Positions 11,288-21,933 of a stretch of 64,000 nucleotides of DNA are shown here, piece after piece. Every line of letters begins with the position of its first letter. Within the stretch, counting starts at the first letter, position 1. The DNA is from Cladophialophora immunda. Its lineage: Eukaryota > Ascomycota > Eurotiomycetes > Chaetothyriales > Herpotrichiellaceae. The stretch is taken from positions 2,234,883 through 2,298,882 of the forward strand of contig NW_015622546.1 in NCBI RefSeq assembly GCF_000835495.1, in the 5' to 3' direction. Under the pieces are notes generated by a model, which was given only the letters and a program-made list of their open reading frames with translations, did not search any database and had not been told where the DNA came from. Position numbers and translations under genes: made by a program.

Positions 11288-11858
11288 ATGGATCATTCCC
11301 GAGATCCCTGTCCCTGGGTTGCCTTGTCCGACTTTGGCGGAGCGTTCTGTATGGGAGCTCTAGGAGGTACGACGAATAGATTTTTGCTTTGACACTTCTT
11401 TGACACAATTCAGGTACATTATGGCACGGAATCAAGGGTTTCAGGAATTCACCCTACGGCGAACGACGAATAGGCATGATCACAGCCATCAAGGCTCGAG
11501 CGCCCGTTACAGGAGGTAACTTTGGAGTATGGGGCGGTATGTTCAGCACTTTCGATTGCGCAGTCAAGGGCATCCGCAAGAAGGAGGATCCATACAACTC
11601 TATCATCGCCGGATTCCTGACGGGAGGTTCGCTGGCGATAAGAGGAGGTTACAAGGCGGCCCGGAACGGTGCCATCATGTGCGCTATCTTCCTCGCTGTT
11701 ATCGAGGGTGTTGGTATTGGTATCCAGCGATTAATGGCAGAGAACACGAGACTTGATGTAAGTTGACCAGGAGCACTCGGGCGTCACTTTCACGGTGCTA
11801 ACATTTCCAGCTTCCTCCACCTGCACCGCCTTCAGAATCGGGACGCATGGCAGCATGA
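11288..11858 (+). CDS. TIM17: Mitochondrial import translocase subunit Tim17, 156 aa
   Basis: Core subunit of the TIM23 complex in the mitochondrial inner membrane, which moves presequence proteins into the matrix. Exons are 11288-11366, 11414-11757 and 11811-11858; the introns are 47 and 53 bp. The protein starts [20 protein letters not shown], typical of Tim17, followed by four Gly-rich helices with GxxxG patterns (for example [24 protein letters not shown], spanning the loop that binds partners). Length equals the usual 155-160. The short last exon encodes a Pro-rich tail. Identity is confident. Confidence 0.95.
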
Positions 11859-12484
11859 CTGGAAATGGCCACAATACCACATTTCATTTAACGAGTTCTT
11901 TGGATCGTCCTGCTCCTGCGATTGCGCAATTAGCGCAATATCGGTCCTTGCAAGATTCTCTACTCTCCAGCAAGATTTCCAACTTCGTTGTTTAACGTTG
12001 AAAGACTTTTGCAATGGCATAGCGGGCGAATGGACATAAACGGACACAGGCGAACAATTCTCATGGTTTGGAATGACTGAACATTCAAGCAACCCGCAGA
12101 TCTTCCGGGTTGGCATGCCCTTTTGGTGACAAGGTGATTGTTGCTGGCCGGCAATGCGCTCTGGACATCGTAAATGCGGTAGAGAATTGTTGAAGTGATG
12201 TCAACCGTGTACTCCAAAGGTGTAATATAATGTACAACGAGCGAAGGAATTGCAAAAATCGAATTCTGCTTTGTCACCTCTGGCTGCTTGATTGTGAATA
12301 CTCATGTCACGAGGCTGAGTTTCTGCCTTGCGACGCAGGGACGATCTCTCCGCAGTCGCACCTTTTACACGGCGCCATTCTCTTAACCCAACTTGCAATA
12401 TTTTCCTCCGTTGCATAAATTTCTACCCATACCGCGATTCTGTCCCTCTTGATCCAATATAGCCTTCTTTAGTGTTTATCTGTC
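11859..12484. other. Intergenic region
   Basis: Promoter and leader of the HECT ligase gene. The part just before the start is T-rich, and CATAAATT near 12413-12420 is a weak TATA-like site. No gene seen. Confidence 0.35.
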
Positions 12485-15400
12485 ATGCATTTTACGAAGC
12501 ATGGCTCCAAAGCGGTCTCAGTGGACGAATCAAGTCACGAAGGACCTGAAAAACCACCCCGGGTGAAGACCAGTGAACTTGGCTTCCATGCGCCTGACTA
12601 TGTCCTCGACGATATAATCCCGATCTCAGATCCTAAACTGCTCTACTCCAATATTCACGCCCAGCGTGACCGGCGACTTCGCCTTTTGATCCGGCGCTAT
12701 ACAAACCAGATCCAATATGGATGTAGAAATATCAACTGTTCCACCCCTACCTGTCTGAGCTACAGGAAGAGGAACAGCACTGGGCCCCTGAGGAAATATA
12801 CTGAGCTTAGTGCGAGGACGCTGGCATGCCAATTGGTGGACGAATACCATCGAAGTGGCAAGGACTCGTTCTCTGGGCTCTGCCAAAACGAACCCGTTGT
12901 GCCATGGTATGAGGATCCGGCGCTTATAAAGAAAAGGAGGAATAGCCATGAGAAGGTTGTACACTTGCGACAGGAGAACGGGCATCTCCCAAAACCACCG
13001 GGCCTTGCACAACGCACCAAGGATTCGTCCAAGCCCGTGTCGACGACGGAGCATGCGCCACGAAGAATAAGTCAGGATGGTGTGGTTCAGGCCGGCAGAC
13101 GCCTACGAGAGATGGATACAAATATTGCAGATGAGATGGTTGATGTCTTGAATCGTACGAATCCCCGAAGCGATATGGAGAATGAGCAACTCGGTGAACA
13201 CGACGCAAACGATGAATCGGAACAGCCACCCGCAGCTCCTGCGAGAAAGAAAGATCTCGCCTCCTTTACACAGACATTATTTGATATGGTACCTCTGCGG
13301 CTTCTTAACTGGTTGCCAGCGAACAGCGACTGCCGCACGACCAATGTTTCAACGCCAGCCGGTCCATCTAGCGATGAGAAGCAAGCTTCCGTCGAGATCA
13401 CGCCAGGAGAATTCCCTCCATCGACCGAAACTACTCAGACACTCTCGAAAGGAGAAACTGATGAGCAAGAATGTGTGTTGAAGAGGCCGCATCATCAACA
13501 GACATACAGCCTCCGAACACTAACCTGGGTCACCCTGCCCTGGCTGAGAGGTGTGAGCCCAGATGACGATGAAGGCTATCATGGGAAATTTGTTCCCTTT
13601 ATAAAACAAAGCCTTGTCTATTGCTTCAGCGACCCCGAGCGGCTGGTGAACACGGTTAAGGATCTTCAAGCCACTTATTGGAATGGTTTGAGGAAGACGG
13701 AGCAGAATGGCGCGGATTCGGACGACAGACCCGATGGCAATCCGCAAACTGACTCTATAAGCCCGTGGCCCCTCATTTCTACAAGCACAAGAGACGATAT
13801 GCAAGCGCTCTTGTTCAGCTTTGCTTTTGTTCAAAAGTTTGAGCAACGCGATCTGGTTATGAACAGCATATTGAATGCGCTACAGAACGCATACTACCTA
13901 CCACCATGGCTACAAAGCAGACGACCAGGAAAGCACAGTCGATCGGGCAGTGGAAGTTGCGATCTCGCATTGTTCAAGAGACGTCAGTCTTCGGGCGGCC
14001 ACGGCTCGCGCAACTCTCCCTCTCCGAGTTCTGCGGAGCTTGACATAGACTCTGAAGTCGGAAAGCCCTTGATTCCACTCAAAGATTCTCAGATAACTGA
14101 ACTATGCCTTGTGGCACTGCTATCCCTGGCAACCACAATCTTTCATCCCCCCAATGCATCACTTTTCAAGGGCAAGGACCAATTTGTTCGTTTTGCCAGG
14201 GAGAGAAACAGTGGTCTTGCGCATTCGTTCTGGCATGTCTTCAAGGGACGAGATCTCATGCTCGTACGCGAGATTATCGACATCATCGACGTCACCGAAG
14301 ACTGGGCTGTCCATCGGTTGCTCACAGCTTTCATGAATGTTGTCAGCCACCGATTGACCGTTAGCAAGTGGGCGGCAACGCTAAAGAGCTCAGGCGTGTC
14401 AAAACCGGAGAAGACCACAATCGTTGACTCACTCATTGACCGCTTCGACCGGGACTACCTCAGTGGATGGGGCCGATTTGACAAGAACGCCAGTTGGATC
14501 GGCATTGCGGCTCTCGAGCTCGGAAGGACAGTCATGCTCAAGGACTGGGATCGTTCTCCAGTTATTCAGCGTGCAGGGCCTGTGGGCGGAGCCCTGGAAC
14601 TTTTGGCTGGGTTGTACCGTGCACGACATCAGCTGAATTTGGACGCAGATTGGTTTCATATGCCGTTCATCGCCGACACCTTTGACGATATGTCCATGCC
14701 ATCAGAATGGCTGTTATTTCGCCCAGACTCTCGACAGATGCATCTGCTATCTTTCTCCTTCCTCTTCCAACCCCACGTTCTGGTCAAGTATTTCAGGGCA
14801 ATAAATATTGCGATCATGAAGAAATCGCATGAGGACGCCACCATTGTATACAATGATATCAGGCAATATATGTGGGCACCCGCCATCCCGATCTACGGTG
14901 CAAAGGAAGTTTTGGCTCATCTCCGGCCTCACATGGCCAGGTACTTTGTCCTCACAATCCGCAGACATGATGTCTTAAATGATGCGATCGATCAAATATG
15001 GCGACGCCAACGCAGGGAGTTGATGCGCCCGTTGCGCGTCCGCCTCGGCAAGGACGAAGGAGAAGATGGTCTCGATCATGGTGGAGTCCAACAAGAATTC
15101 TTCAGAGTTGTTTTCGGTGAGGCACTCAGACCAGAGTATTCCATGTTCACGATCGATAGTACGACAAGGATGGCTTGGTTCCAGCCAGGTTCCTTCGAAC
15201 CACTTTACCGGTTTGAGGCTTTAGGCATTTTGATGTCGATGGCTATCTACAACGGAATCACTCTGCCAATCACCATGCCATTAGCATTCTACCGGAAGCT
15301 CTTGGGACTCAAGGTGAAGAAGCTCGACCATATCGCTGACGGCTGGCCCGAATTAACGAAAGGCTTAACAGCGCTCTTGGACTGGTCCGATGGGGATGTA

Positions 15401-16243
15401 GGGGAGGTGATTGCGAGGACGTATGAGTTCAGCTACGAGCTCTGTGGAACCACCGCGACCGTGGACATGCAGAAGGTTGGTCGATATGACCCTTGGCCAC
15501 CAACCAAGCCGCGGACGAGCAAGAAAGGCAAAGAAAAGTCCAAATCCACCTCTTTCGAGTTGCCGCTAGAACCAGCATTGACTCCGCCTCCTCAACCGTC
15601 GCCGAATCTGAGCCCCAATTTACCGAATGGTTCGATCTTGAGTCGGACCTCCTCGATCGAAGTCAAAGGGATAACCACCCCCTTGAGCATCGATAGTGAC
15701 ATGCTCGAGAATCCTGGACAAGAAGCTGCATTGGTCACCAACGCCAACCGTGAACAGTATGTTAAAGACTATATCCTGTGGCTGGTGCACAAATCCATCG
15801 AACCACAATATGAAGCCTTTGCCAAGGGGTTTTACACCTGCCTCGACCGCACGGCATTGTCCATCTTCAACCCTGAATCCCTGAAGGCACTAATCGAGGG
15901 ATATCCCGAGATCGACATCGACGAGCTCCAGATGACGACCACCTACGACGACTATACACCGGACTCGCCCACAATCGTCGACTTCTGGCACATTGTCCGC
16001 AGCATGAGCACCCACCAACACCGACAGCTCCTGGAATTCGTCACCGCGAGTGATCGGGTGCCTGTCAACGGGATGCAGAGCGTGACGTTCATCGTGCAGA
16101 AGAACGGTGAGGAGGATGACAGGCTGCCCAGCAGCAGTACATGCTACGGCCGGTTGCTGTTGCCGCAGTACTCGAGTCGGGCGGTGATGGAAGAGAAACT
16201 GACAAAGGCAATCGAGAACTGTGTTGGGTTCGGGACCTTGTGA
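12485..16243 (+). CDS. HECT E3 ubiquitin ligase with AZUL-like zinc finger (Hul4/UBE3A type), 1252 aa
   Basis: Ubiquitin ligase that takes ubiquitin from an E2 onto its own cysteine before passing it to a substrate. Intronless. Residues about 58-150 carry a Cys-rich segment (CRNINCSTPTC, then SGLCQNE) that fits the N-terminal AZUL zinc finger of UBE3A-like ligases. The middle is helical and Ser-rich. The HECT domain covers about residues 850-1252: GLDHGGVQQEFF, FEALGILMSMAIYNG, and a C-lobe with STCYGRLLLPQYS, whose Cys at residue 1220 is the catalytic one. The end is VGFGTL. A low-complexity Ser/Pro insert (about 1010-1070) interrupts the N-lobe. Class certain; Hul4 orthology probable. Substrates unknown. 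Confidence 0.92.
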   Translation: MHFTKHGSKAVSVDESSHEGPEKPPRVKTSELGFHAPDYVLDDIIPISDPKLLYSNIHAQRDRRLRLLIRRYTNQIQYGCRNINCSTPTCLSYRKRNSTGPLRKYTELSARTLACQLVDEYHRSGKDSFSGLCQNEPVVPWYEDPALIKKRRNSHEKVVHLRQENGHLPKPPGLAQRTKDSSKPVSTTEHAPRRISQDGVVQAGRRLREMDTNIADEMVDVLNRTNPRSDMENEQLGEHDANDESEQPPAAPARKKDLASFTQTLFDMVPLRLLNWLPANSDCRTTNVSTPAGPSSDEKQASVEITPGEFPPSTETTQTLSKGETDEQECVLKRPHHQQTYSLRTLTWVTLPWLRGVSPDDDEGYHGKFVPFIKQSLVYCFSDPERLVNTVKDLQATYWNGLRKTEQNGADSDDRPDGNPQTDSISPWPLISTSTRDDMQALLFSFAFVQKFEQRDLVMNSILNALQNAYYLPPWLQSRRPGKHSRSGSGSCDLALFKRRQSSGGHGSRNSPSPSSAELDIDSEVGKPLIPLKDSQITELCLVALLSLATTIFHPPNASLFKGKDQFVRFARERNSGLAHSFWHVFKGRDLMLVREIIDIIDVTEDWAVHRLLTAFMNVVSHRLTVSKWAATLKSSGVSKPEKTTIVDSLIDRFDRDYLSGWGRFDKNASWIGIAALELGRTVMLKDWDRSPVIQRAGPVGGALELLAGLYRARHQLNLDADWFHMPFIADTFDDMSMPSEWLLFRPDSRQMHLLSFSFLFQPHVLVKYFRAINIAIMKKSHEDATIVYNDIRQYMWAPAIPIYGAKEVLAHLRPHMARYFVLTIRRHDVLNDAIDQIWRRQRRELMRPLRVRLGKDEGEDGLDHGGVQQEFFRVVFGEALRPEYSMFTIDSTTRMAWFQPGSFEPLYRFEALGILMSMAIYNGITLPITMPLAFYRKLLGLKVKKLDHIADGWPELTKGLTALLDWSDGDVGEVIARTYEFSYELCGTTATVDMQKVGRYDPWPPTKPRTSKKGKEKSKSTSFELPLEPALTPPPQPSPNLSPNLPNGSILSRTSSIEVKGITTPLSIDSDMLENPGQEAALVTNANREQYVKDYILWLVHKSIEPQYEAFAKGFYTCLDRTALSIFNPESLKALIEGYPEIDIDELQMTTTYDDYTPDSPTIVDFWHIVRSMSTHQHRQLLEFVTASDRVPVNGMQSVTFIVQKNGEEDDRLPSSSTCYGRLLLPQYSSRAVMEEKLTKAIENCVGFGTL

Positions 16244-16978
16244 TTCGTCCCGGCATCTGCTGTTCGGGGTCCAGACGGTATGAGCAGATGCAGGTGCAAA
16301 AAGGGGCGTGCTGGGACGTAAGTCCTATCTGCGCTAGATATTAACGAATTCAAGAAAAAGCGGCGCCTGATGAGAGTGGAACACGGGGACTGTTTCGAAG
16401 CGAGCGAGCGAGCGAGCCAGCAATAGATGATTTGGATCTTGATAATGTTTATCGAGACCCGTTGACTTTTACGATGATATGTATTTTTTTAAACAAAAAA
16501 GGGGGGAGGGCATGATTGAACTTGAAGTCTACAGCCTTCCTCTCCTATGAGCCGTGCCTGGTCGCTTGTTGGTGTGAGTCTATTCCTTTCAACGTCTAAC
16601 GAGCTCTATGTTTATGGCTTTACGTCCGCTCTAATGAATCAGTTCCCCAGTCGCGTCGCCGTGCGCGCAAGCCAGCGCGAGTAGCGCCAGCTATCCAATT
16701 CCCCTTTTTCCTGTACTCTATGCAATCTAGGTCATGAGCCCGGGGTAATACACCAGCAGAAGCGGGCGAGGGTGTAGAACTCAAAGAAAAACAAATTGGT
16801 GTCGCGGGAGAGAACCAGGGCCGGTTTTTTGCTTCTCTCCCCCTTTTTTTGGCGGCGTGCGTCGCCCGAAGGTCCGATCCCAGGCATCTTGTGCAGTGAA
16901 TATAGGGAAACAGGCCCGGATTGTTGCTCATTAGTTCCGCTCTGCCACAATGATCCCTAATAGGTTATAGCCGAACCC
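16244..16978. other. Convergent 3' flanks
   Basis: This lies between the stop codons of the HECT gene (plus) and the phosphatase gene (minus), so it should hold both terminator regions. It contains four GCGA-type units (16401-16416) and an A/T run next to an A6G6 run (about 16480-16510). No gene seen. Confidence 0.4.
16401..16416. repeat. CGAG tetranucleotide repeat
   Basis: Four tandem CGAG units about 160 bp downstream of the HECT gene stop codon. A simple repeat with no evident role. Confidence 0.8.
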
Positions 16979-17929
16979 TTAGGCCATCACCTGCACGCTG
17001 GCAGGCTGGGGCTGGACCTCGTCGGCGGCCATTGTGACATGCCTCTCTGCGTCCGCAGGGTCTTGTCCAGACTTCTCCTGCTCCTCGATGATCTCGTCGT
17101 CGACGGCGGCGGTGGTGGACAATTTGCTCGGGTTCTGCAGGCCTTGGTCCTCCCATCCTTGCATCATTCTCTGGAATAGTTCCTGTTGCTTGCCGTGGTC
17201 CAACGTCGGGTGTTCTAGGCCCCTCCGTTTCCGGCTCTCCATTGTCTCCATCAGGAATGCTTCCTCGTCCGAGTCCGAATCGAAGGAGTGCTCGAAGTGG
17301 TACGTGCGGTATTCGGTGTTCTCCCACCCAGTGCCGGACAACTTGGTTGCGTCTTCCCAGTCGTCCGTGAGATAGTGAAGATATCCGCCGTGGGTTACGA
17401 GGACAATCTCGACGTTTTCGTCTCCACTCTCTGCCAGCTCGCGCGCCTTTTGGCGGAGCAGACGTCGGCAATCTCTAGCGCGGGTTTTAATAGCCTGACT
17501 TGCGGGAGAGTAGCGGTTGTCTAATGTTTTAATGTTCCACGATTCCGTGACGAGGGAAAGATCGACAGGCCAGTTCTGCTCGGCGCAGAAGCTTCGTAGG
17601 ACATCGACGTCGGAACCCGTGTCACAGGGATAGTCGGATGTTTCTTGCGCGTCGGGAATTGCGAAGATGGAAGGCTTGCACTTCGCGTCCGACTTCAAAG
17701 CCGGCAGGAACGTGAGCAAAGCCGTGTGCAGGGTTCTCGTCAAAGGCGAGGCGGTGATCAGTGAGAGTGATTGCTGGCGCTCGGGGGGCCAGTGCTGTTC
17801 TTGGAGATTGGCGCATTGCGACTCTCCCAGAGGAGTGAGGCGCGGGTCAGGCAGGGAATGGAATTCGGAGCCGAGATTGTGGAAGCCTTGTGCGTGGCGG
17901 ACCAAGTGAACCTTGGGTTGGGCAGGCAT
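16979..17929 (-). CDS. Histidine phosphatase (phosphoglycerate-mutase-like, Pmu1-type), 316 aa
   Basis: Cytosolic phosphatase of histidine phosphatase branch 1. The phospho-accepting motif is LVRHAQG near residue 9, with LTPLGESQC, the second-shell Arg in SPLTRTLHT and the second catalytic His in LVTHGGYLHYL. No introns. After about residue 240 an acidic, Glu/Gln-rich tail follows that is outside the fold. The similarity is to fungal Pmu1-like proteins and not to glycolytic mutase. The substrate cannot be told. It converges with the HECT gene. The start is the first ATG, close to the fold, with no targeting peptide. Confidence 0.88.
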   Translation of the reverse strand: MPAQPKVHLVRHAQGFHNLGSEFHSLPDPRLTPLGESQCANLQEQHWPPERQQSLSLITASPLTRTLHTALLTFLPALKSDAKCKPSIFAIPDAQETSDYPCDTGSDVDVLRSFCAEQNWPVDLSLVTESWNIKTLDNRYSPASQAIKTRARDCRRLLRQKARELAESGDENVEIVLVTHGGYLHYLTDDWEDATKLSGTGWENTEYRTYHFEHSFDSDSDEEAFLMETMESRKRRGLEHPTLDHGKQQELFQRMMQGWEDQGLQNPSKLSTTAAVDDEIIEEQEKSGQDPADAERHVTMAADEVQPQPASVQVMA

Positions 17930-18831
17930 TCTGCTGAGTTGTCGATGCGGTGAAAGACACTGTCAAGGTTGAATGGAGGGGTAGGTTCGTCTCAGTGACA
18001 ATTTTCAATGGCGGTCAGTACGGGATCGCTTTCGAGCCGTAGAGTGGTCAAAAGAAAAGGACTCGAGGAAATGAAGAGAAGACAGGAACAGGGAAAGGAA
18101 ATCCAAGGTCTATATGACGGACATTGCCAAAGGGCGAAGAGTGCTAAGTGAAGCGGAAAGAAATTGTGACTCGAGGCCTTGCGTTTGTTGTTCCAACGTT
18201 TCCCACCCCGCCCACTCCTCCAATGGGGACCGCCGTCGCCATCGTAACTTACACTGGTACCGCCGTCAGATGGCCCGCAGAGGATCGAATGGGTGGAAGT
18301 GGAGTCCTGGAAAAGTCACCAAAGGAGGCAAACACTGGGGACAACAAAAGACAAGGGAAAAGCTCATCGAATTGGGTGGCAGGAAGCGCAGTCGTGAGCA
18401 GACGAAGCAAAGAATTCGCGCAGATAGACGGGATGTCGGAAAAACGGAACAAAGTTAGCCCTATACCAGAGAACACAGTCGGCTTTCCATATCAGGCAAA
18501 GCCGCAAGGCAAGAAAGTAGCGAACGTCTGACAGGTGCCAATTTCTCGCTGACGCGGGCCCCTCTTAGAACAAAGGGGGAATGCAATTGTCAGACAGTCT
18601 GGGGTTCAGTTTGATAGCCATGCTCCTTTGCTGCACGCAGGAAATGGTGACGAGGACCAATGTCACCAAGTCAATTCAATTCCAAATCTCACGCCGGTTT
18701 GTAACACTCGTGGATTGACTCGCGGCATCAAAGGGCTGTCATGCCAATGCCTTCGACGTCTATGGAGTACTCTATAGTCTATCCAGGCACACACATCCTC
18801 TGGCATCATGCGATTTCTCCACAGGCGGCCT
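17930..18831. other. Intergenic region
   Basis: Holds the promoter of the phosphatase gene and the 3' flank of the coiled-coil gene. Open frames on the plus strand (18148-18531) have no domain, and their composition looks non-coding. Confidence 0.4.
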
Positions 18832-20709
18832 TCACTCGTCCTGGGTCTCGATGGTGCTTCCCCTGAACCATCCCCAAACAGAATTTCTGTTCGCTCGTTT
18901 CTGCATTTCTTCTTCGGACGCTGTTTGCTCTTGGACTAACCGTAGCGGCCTTAATTGGTTCTGCTTCATCACCGCCCCGGGAATGCTCCCTTGAACCTGC
19001 CGTTCTCCGCTCATTTGTGCTGTCATTGAACCTCCATCAGTAGTCGACCTTTGTTCCTCGCTATGAGAATCGCTAGCAACGCTGTTTGCAGAGCTACCCC
19101 CACGCGTGCCAGAGCCGGATGGTGTCCGAGTGGTGGTGGAGTGGGAAGGACCCCCAAAATATGAACCGCGCCCTTGGGACAGTTGTGGGCTGAGTGGACG
19201 GATGCCTGGGCTCATGGGCCCTCCAGAGACTGTCCTCATGGGGGATCCACGATTCATTTGCTGAACCACTGCGGCAGCCGCCATGTCAGCCTGTGCCTGA
19301 TCAGACCTCGCCCTGCGATGTCCCCGGTTGAGCGGTATACTTGGGGCGGTATCGGGATTCTCATTTGCTGTGGGTCCGGTCGACGCTGGTTGTGCGTAAG
19401 ACATTGGCCGTGCTTTGGTCCCTGGCCGTGAAACAACAGATCTGGCTCGCTGCAGCAAACCGGTAGCCACCCCAGCTACAGTGGCTGGAGCGGCTGCTTG
19501 CTGATCTGGTATTGCAGGTAACGCCTTCTCTGTGAACGATCTTGTGGGAGGCGGAGGCGCATCCTCTTTGTCTTGGATGATATGTTCAAACCCTTCGTGC
19601 GACAGTAACCGCCCAATGATCTTGTCAATGTATAATGTGAGAGCCTTGTTTTGGTCCCTTAGTGACTTGTTTTCTGCTTCTAGCCTCTTGTACATCTCAT
19701 TCTGTCCTTCGGTGCTCTCCTGTTCTTCGGTGGATTCGAGCTCCTCGGCCAGCGTGCTCATCGCACTCGGTTCTTCGTCCGTGTGATCGTGGTGGAGAAA
19801 GTTGCCCTTGAGCGTCTTCTCGCTCAAAAGCATCTGGAAACTTTCGTTTTCCTCTTTGAGTTTGGCATTTTGCATCTTCATTTCTGAGATTGCTTGGTCT
19901 AACTCCAGGAGACGGCCATCTCCAACATGTTCTTGTTGTGTCAATTTTAGATGTGCTTCAGCCAGTTCTAAGCGGAGAGCATTGATCGTCTCATCTTTTT
20001 GTTGCAGGTTGTGAGCGAAGTTCGAGGCAAGATGTTCGGGTCGCAAGCTTTCTTCATCCACTTTCGCGTCTACCATCTGAAGCTCGGCCATGCCTGCACT
20101 TCGGCTGGCATTTAATCTTTCAGTACCCTGCAAGCGCAAGGCTTCGTTCAGTCTGTTAATGGCGGCCTGCTGCTCCGCCTCCTTATTCATCTGCCGTTCT
20201 CGTTCTTGAAGGAAGAGCTGCTGATGTTCCTCTTGTTCAATTTCCAGCTCTCGGCGTTGTCTATTAAGATCTCTGATCTCTGCTTTCAAACGGTCCACTT
20301 CGGTTTGCTTTTGCAAGTCGCGTTCCTCCGACGCCATCTGAGCTTGCGAGGCCTCGTCCAACCGTTGTTGCATGACTTCCACTTGTTTTTTGTATCGTTC
20401 CGACGCCTGCTCGGCGCGTTGGACTTGCTCTTGGAGATCCTTGATCAACTGTACACTGGCCGACTTCGCCTCTTCGTCTTCTTGGTCGTGGTCAACAGAG
20501 CCAGCAAAGGAAGTGCTCATTCGGTTGGGCGTTTTCCTCAAGGGTCGGGTCTGCCGGAGAGACGGAGTACGGGCAAGGCCTGTTCCTGTACTTGCTGGTA
20601 CAGAACTTCCAACGCCTGGCCTGCTGGGACTATTGTCGTTGGGGTTGCGACGAGATGGAGGAGTGTTGGAGGTGTTGGAAAGCGGTGTCCGAGAGTTTGG
20701 AGTGGCCAT
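18832..20709 (-). CDS. Long coiled-coil protein of unknown function, 625 aa
   Basis: Intronless gene. Residues 1-75 are Ser/Thr/Pro/Arg-rich with many SP or TP pairs (possible kinase sites). Residues about 80-370 are a long, nearly continuous coiled coil (Glu/Gln/Leu/Lys/Arg-rich) with short breaks. The rest is disordered, Ser/Gly/Pro-rich, ending in NSVWGWFRGSTIETQDE. Such an architecture fits a cytoskeletal, spindle-pole or septum scaffold, but no family motif names it. Relatives in other fungi have been called M-protein-repeat proteins on the strength of the coiled coil alone. Confidence 0.75.
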   Translation of the reverse strand: MATPNSRTPLSNTSNTPPSRRNPNDNSPSRPGVGSSVPASTGTGLARTPSLRQTRPLRKTPNRMSTSFAGSVDHDQEDEEAKSASVQLIKDLQEQVQRAEQASERYKKQVEVMQQRLDEASQAQMASEERDLQKQTEVDRLKAEIRDLNRQRRELEIEQEEHQQLFLQERERQMNKEAEQQAAINRLNEALRLQGTERLNASRSAGMAELQMVDAKVDEESLRPEHLASNFAHNLQQKDETINALRLELAEAHLKLTQQEHVGDGRLLELDQAISEMKMQNAKLKEENESFQMLLSEKTLKGNFLHHDHTDEEPSAMSTLAEELESTEEQESTEGQNEMYKRLEAENKSLRDQNKALTLYIDKIIGRLLSHEGFEHIIQDKEDAPPPPTRSFTEKALPAIPDQQAAAPATVAGVATGLLQRARSVVSRPGTKARPMSYAQPASTGPTANENPDTAPSIPLNRGHRRARSDQAQADMAAAAVVQQMNRGSPMRTVSGGPMSPGIRPLSPQLSQGRGSYFGGPSHSTTTRTPSGSGTRGGSSANSVASDSHSEEQRSTTDGGSMTAQMSGERQVQGSIPGAVMKQNQLRPLRLVQEQTASEEEMQKRANRNSVWGWFRGSTIETQDE

Positions 20710-21458
20710 GTTGATTACTGCTGCGCAGAGTTATGGCCGGACAGTTAAGACGCGTTGAGACGCTGCAGGCAATGCGGCAGAGGCCGGGGCACCGAATGGA
20801 TGATTTGGAGGCAGTTTTCGACTGTAACATAAATAGTCGAGGGTGTGCAGATGGTATTGGCTGGCGAGGGAGGTGGACACAGGTATTGGCCAGGAAGCGA
20901 GCCTGCGCCTCAGTGATGAGCGACGGTGGTGTTCAGCTAGGATAGTTGTGATGGGTGATGTTTTGGAAATCAATGCAAGATGATTTGGGATGAGCAGGCG
21001 ATGCACTCAGCCATCTGATAACTCGAATACAACGTGAATGGGCAATATTCACCGATTATGCAAATACCTCGTACACACGCACATGCCATAATCGAAATCT
21101 CCGGAATGGTAACAGCAGGAGCGACAGCGGAGCCTCGCGTTGCTGGAGGCAGCCCAAAAAGCGGCCCTTGCTTGCATTGCCTCATGCGGCGCTGGTGCAG
21201 GATGCCCGTCAGAGGGAAGTTCCGGGGCCCGCTTCGTTAAAACCCAGCGGTGCCAGGGACCATGATCGCCCCTAACGTCGTGCCTGTGTTGAAAAGACCA
21301 CGTCACGTGCTCCTCTGCCGCCAAGAACGACTTCCCACAGCAGGGTACATTTTCGGCATTCATGCTGGATTGAATTTCTTTTCGCACCACCCACACAACA
21401 CAGTCGCCGGAGCGCAACATTCAATCAATTCTACTATCGGACCTAGTAGAGCGCAACG
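20710..21458. promoter_or_regulatory. Divergent promoter region, coiled-coil gene and RPL30
   Basis: This 749-bp gap separates two divergent start codons. It must carry the RPL30 promoter, expected to be strong, but I see no TATA box. No coding exon seen. Confidence 0.45.
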
Positions 21459-21933
21459 ATGGCACCAAAGAAGGCCAAGAAGACAACTGACAGCATCAAC
21501 TCGCGCCTGGCGCTTGTGATGAAGTCCGGCAAAGGTGAGTTTACGATCCAGAGTCCAAAATCCTTCGTTGCACGTCTAACACTTGGATGTAGTTACTCTG
21601 GGCTACAAGTCAACTCTCAAATGCCTTCGATCTGGGAAAGCTAAGCTGGTCATCATTGCCGGCAACACTCCTCCTCTCCGCAAGAGCGAACTTGAGTACT
21701 ACTCCATGCTCTCAAAGACGAACGTCCACCACTTTGCTGGAAACAATGTGAGTGCAAGTTGACATGAAAGACCCTGAGAAGAAGCTCCTACGAGCTTTGG
21801 AGGGAATATTGGCTAATATTGTTCCCACCGATTGTAGATTGAATTGGGCACTGCTTGCGGAAAGCTGTACCGCTGCTCCACTATGGCTGTTCTTGATGCT
21901 GGTGACTCTGACATCCTCGGTGCCGCTTCATAA
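21459..21933 (+). CDS. RPL30: 60S ribosomal protein L30 (eL30), 108 aa
   Basis: Large-subunit ribosomal protein of the L7Ae RNA-binding fold. Exons are 21459-21534, 21593-21747 and 21838-21933. The protein begins [19 protein letters not shown] and contains the family blocks [37 protein letters not shown] and [12 protein letters not shown], ending [10 protein letters not shown]. Length matches eL30. In baker's yeast this protein represses splicing of its own transcript; whether that occurs here cannot be seen. RPL10 follows on the same strand 538 bp downstream. Confidence 0.97.

Noticed and set aside
18148..18531. 127-codon plus-strand frame
   Set aside because: It lies in the phosphatase promoter, has no domain and overlaps another frame of similar length.
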